From the NCBI GenBank assembly GCA_013151535.1, contig JAADIC010000296.1:1775-7743 (forward strand): a stretch of DNA of 5,969 nucleotides, in the 5' to 3' direction. The notes under the pieces were generated by a model. That model made no database searches, had not been told where the DNA came from, and saw only the letters and a list, made by a program, of their open reading frames with translations. The DNA comes from Alphaproteobacteria bacterium (GTDB lineage: Bacteria > Pseudomonadota > Alphaproteobacteria > Rhodobacterales > Rhodobacteraceae). The translations under genes and the position numbers were made by a program. Of the stretch, positions 3,515-5,969 are shown in pieces (within the stretch, counting starts at the first letter, position 1; the number at the start of each line of letters is the position of its first letter).

Positions 3515-5969
3515 ATGTCAAAGAAAATGCTTATCGATGCCACCCACGCGGAAGAGACCCGCGTCGTGGTGGTTGACGGAAACAAGGTCGAGGAGTTCGA
3601 TTTTGAATCCATTAACAAACGCCAGCTTGCCGGCAATATCTATCTAGCCAAAGTTACGCGGGTCGAACCGTCGTTGCAGGCGGCTTTTGTTGATTATGGC
3701 GGCAACCGCCACGGCTTTCTGGCCTTCAGCGAAATCCACCCGGATTATTACCAGATCCCGGTTGCGGATCGCGAAGCGCTGCTGGCCGAAGAGGCCGCCT
3801 ACGCCAAACAACAGGCCGAAGACGAAGAGAAAAAGCCAAAATCGCGGGGCCGTCGGCGTGGACGCGGCAAATCCAAAGCCGCCAGCAATGCGGATGCGGT
3901 GGTCAGCGAAGAGGTTGCATCGACCGACATTCAGGGCATGGATGTGGTCGATGTTGAAGCCGAGGGCGATACAAACGAGCCGATCCTCGATTTTTCCAGC
4001 GCCGATGTAACCGCAACCGACACCAAAAAAGACGACGATGCGCCCGAGGCTGAAAACAGCGACAACGACGCACAAACCAGCGAATGGGCCGAAGAACAGG
4101 CCAAAGAGGCCGAAGAAGATGCGGCAGATGATGACACGGATGATGACACGGATTCGGGCGACGAAACCGATGAGGGCGACGAAGCGCTGGACGAAAACTC
4201 CGAAATCGAATCCGTGGCCCAGGAAGACGACGTCGAAGAAATCCGCCCACGGCGCAAACCCCGCCCGCGGCGTTACAAAATTCAGGAAGTCATCAAGGTT
4301 CGCCAGATCCTGCTGATTCAAGTCGTGAAAGAAGAGCGCGGCAACAAGGGTGCAGCCCTGACCACATACCTGAGCCTCGCCGGTCGTTACTGCGTTCTGA
4401 TGCCCAACACCGCGCGCGGTGGCGGCATTTCGCGCAAGATCACCAACGCGCCGGACCGCAAGAAACTGAAAGAAATCGCCAATAATATCGAGGTGCCACA
4501 AGGTGCCGGGCTGATAATCCGCACCGCTGGTGCCAAGCGCACCAAGGCCGAGATCAAGCGCGATTACGATTACCTGCTGCGCCAATGGGAACAGGTGCGT
4601 GATCTGACCCTGAAATCCATCGCCCCCGCGCCGATTTACGAGGAAGGCAGCCTGATAAAACGCTCGATCCGCGATCTTTACAACCGCGAGATCGACGAGA
4701 TTCTGATCGAGGGCGAAGGCGGCTATCGCATGGCCAAGGACTACATGAAAATGCTCATGCCGTCGCACGCCAAGAACGTGAAACATTACACCGATCCGCT
4801 GCCGCTGTTCGCGCGTTTTCAGGTCGAAAGCTATTTGTCCGGCATGTTCAACCCAACCGTGCAGCTCAAATCCGGCGGGTATATCGTGATTGGTGTGACC
4901 GAAGCACTGGTGGCGATTGACGTCAATTCGGGCCGTGCGACCAAAGAAAATTCGATCGAGGAAACCGCGACCAAGACCAATCTGGAAGCCGCCGAAGAAG
5001 TGGCGCGCCAATTGCGCCTGCGCGATTTGGCTGGGCTTATCGTGATTGATTTCATCGACATGGAAGACCGGCGCAACAACGCGGCAGTGGAAAAACGCAT
5101 CAAGGACCGGCTGAAAACCGACCGCGCGCGCATTCAGGTTGGCCGGATTTCCGGCTTTGGGCTGATGGAAATGTCGCGGCAAAGATTGCGCCCCGGCATG
5201 ATCGAAGCCACCACCGCGCCCTGCCCGCATTGCCACGGCACTGGCCTGACACGCTCCGACGACAGCCTCGCGCTGTCGATCCTGCGCGAGTTGGAAGAAG
5301 AAGGTGTGCGCCGCCGCTCGCGCGAGGTGCTGATTACCGCCCCGATTGCGATTGCCAATTACATGCTGAACCAGAAGCGCGAACATGTGGCGATGATCGA
5401 AGGGCGTTATGGCCTGTCGATCCGTATCGAGGCCAGCCCGACCCTGATAAGCCCGGAATACACCCTTGAGCGCTTCAGAACCGCGACCCGGGTGGTGCCC
5501 GAAGCCAGCGCCGATGTGGTGTCGATGGAAACATCGCTGGGGGATGCGCCCAAGGTCGAGCATGTTGATGAGGCCGAGGCCGAGGCCGAAGCCGCCCCAA
5601 CACCGGAAGCCGGTGAAGACGGCGCGCCGAAGAAAAAGCGGCGTCGGCGTCGGCGTCGTGGCGGGCGTGGCCGCAATGGCGATCAGAACCGCGAAGACGG
5701 CGGCGAAGGTGAGAATCAGGCGGCGGAGGCGGCTTCTGAAGAGCCTGTAAATGCCGATGCGCCGGTTGAAGCACCGGTAAAAGCCGATGCGCCAGCGCCT
5801 GAACCCGATGCTGAGCCAGCAGTTGATACGGCGGTTGAAGCGGTGGTCGATACAGAAGTTGAACCGGAGGTTGAGGCGCAAGAAAAGCCGAAAAAACCGG
5901 CCCGTAAACGCACCACCAAACGCGCCAGCTCCAAAGCGAAAAAGGCCGAAGAGGCTGAGGAAAAACCCT
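3515..5969 (+). CDS. rne: Ribonuclease E (partial, C-terminus beyond the right edge)
   Basis: Endoribonuclease that cuts single-stranded AU-rich RNA, initiating mRNA decay and processing rRNA and tRNA precursors; it also scaffolds the degradosome. About 818 codons are visible. Order: S1 domain (about 37-290) interrupted by a charged insert (about 83-253); 5'-sensor region with GLIIRTAG (R336/T337, like E. coli R169/T170); DNase I-like domain with AIDVNSGRAT (D469) and VIDFIDM (D512), the metal ligands matching E. coli D303 and D346; zinc-link CPHCHGTG (C570, C573); small domain; then a disordered tail from about residue 670. The tail has a Lys/Arg block (706-720), acidic Ala/Pro/Glu/Val repeats and a Lys-rich end. 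Catalytic positions are offset from E. coli by about 166 residues, which equals the insert. The start at ATG 3515 matches the family N-terminus and has a weak GAGAGA ribosome site. The usual alphaproteobacterial PNPase-binding C-terminus would lie beyond the window. Confidence 0.97.
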   Translation, partial: MSKKMLIDATHAEETRVVVVDGNKVEEFDFESINKRQLAGNIYLAKVTRVEPSLQAAFVDYGGNRHGFLAFSEIHPDYYQIPVADREALLAEEAAYAKQQAEDEEKKPKSRGRRRGRGKSKAASNADAVVSEEVASTDIQGMDVVDVEAEGDTNEPILDFSSADVTATDTKKDDDAPEAENSDNDAQTSEWAEEQAKEAEEDAADDDTDDDTDSGDETDEGDEALDENSEIESVAQEDDVEEIRPRRKPRPRRYKIQEVIKVRQILLIQVVKEERGNKGAALTTYLSLAGRYCVLMPNTARGGGISRKITNAPDRKKLKEIANNIEVPQGAGLIIRTAGAKRTKAEIKRDYDYLLRQWEQVRDLTLKSIAPAPIYEEGSLIKRSIRDLYNREIDEILIEGEGGYRMAKDYMKMLMPSHAKNVKHYTDPLPLFARFQVESYLSGMFNPTVQLKSGGYIVIGVTEALVAIDVNSGRATKENSIEETATKTNLEAAEEVARQLRLRDLAGLIVIDFIDMEDRRNNAAVEKRIKDRLKTDRARIQVGRISGFGLMEMSRQRLRPGMIEATTAPCPHCHGTGLTRSDDSLALSILRELEEEGVRRRSREVLITAPIAIANYMLNQKREHVAMIEGRYGLSIRIEASPTLISPEYTLERFRTATRVVPEASADVVSMETSLGDAPKVEHVDEAEAEAEAAPTPEAGEDGAPKKKRRRRRRRGGRGRNGDQNREDGGEGENQAAEAASEEPVNADAPVEAPVKADAPAPEPDAEPAVDTAVEAVVDTEVEPEVEAQEKPKKPARKRTTKRASSKAKKAEEAEEKP
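4127..4153 (+). repeat. 12-base tandem repeat encoding Asp-Asp-Asp-Thr
   Basis: GATGATGACACG is present twice in perfect tandem (4127-4138 and 4139-4150), followed by another GAT. It is in frame within rne and encodes DDDTDDDTD at residues 205-213, the most acidic part of the S1 insert. Repeats of this kind expand and contract by slippage in steps that keep the frame. Confidence 0.7.
5639..5659 (+). repeat. CGGCGT hexamer repeat encoding a run of seven arginines
   Basis: CGGCGT occurs three times in tandem (5639-5656), followed by CGT. Within rne this encodes R709-R715, directly after three lysines and before GGRGRNG. The block is a probable RNA-binding arginine-rich segment of the RNase E tail. 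Confidence 0.7.
5744..5793 (+). repeat. 30-base direct repeat in the rne tail
   Basis: Bases 5744-5763 and 5774-5793 match at 18 of 20 positions, with a 30-base period. They encode PVNADAPVEA (744-753) and PVKADAPAPE (754-763). This is an in-frame duplication within the acidic, disordered RNase E tail. Confidence 0.6.

Noticed and set aside
3644..5881. Open reading frame of 745 codons antisense to rne
   Set aside because: It is the exact antisense of a well-conserved RNase E. Its His/Phe/Arg/Gly-rich low-complexity translation has no recognisable domain, and the absence of stops follows from GC-rich third positions on the coding strand.
1..5969. CRISPR arrays, tRNA or rRNA genes, insertion sequences, phage or defence genes
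   Set aside because: I found no regularly spaced repeats, cloverleaf signature, transposase motifs, terminal inverted repeats or defence-type domains; nearly all of the window is explained by three housekeeping genes.

Overview
This window looks like a conserved chromosomal housekeeping locus of an alphaproteobacterium, most likely Rhodobacterales. The case rests on three things: the gene content and order, the wording of the proteins (RNase E starting MSKKMLIDATHAEETRVVVV and carrying a large acidic insert in its S1 domain, and a PBP1A with an SFFGLIFSWLT-type membrane anchor), and the fairly GC-rich codon use. This assignment comes from recognising the proteins, not from a database search.

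Layout. Positions 1-1688 (minus strand) hold the N-terminal two thirds of a class A penicillin-binding protein (PBP1A, mrcA). It includes the membrane anchor, the whole transglycosylase domain, the OB-like region and the transpeptidase SxxK motif, and it runs off the left edge. A spacer of 135 bases (1689-1823) with small inverted repeats separates it from an intact N-acetylmuramoyl-L-alanine amidase (AmiC type, 1824-3101, minus strand). A divergent intergenic region of 413 bases (3102-3514) must contain the signals for amiC on the left and for rne on the right. It holds several palindromes and a TTGTC repeat cluster but no convincing RNA gene. From 3515 to the right edge (plus strand) lies ribonuclease E (rne), complete through its catalytic half and into the low-complexity C-terminal tail.

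How the genes relate. AmiC cuts the stem peptide from peptidoglycan during daughter-cell separation, and PBP1A polymerises and cross-links peptidoglycan. The two are co-oriented and probably co-transcribed as a wall-remodelling pair. RNase E is the main endoribonuclease for mRNA decay and is transcribed divergently.

I see no mobile element, CRISPR array, tRNA, rRNA, toxin-antitoxin pair or phage gene, and no evidence of a novel multi-gene system. The points that merit a second look are the charge-patterned insert and tail of RNase E, the rne leader with two mutually exclusive hairpins next to the start codon, the palindromes between amiC and mrcA, and a short hydrophobic reading frame upstream of amiC.
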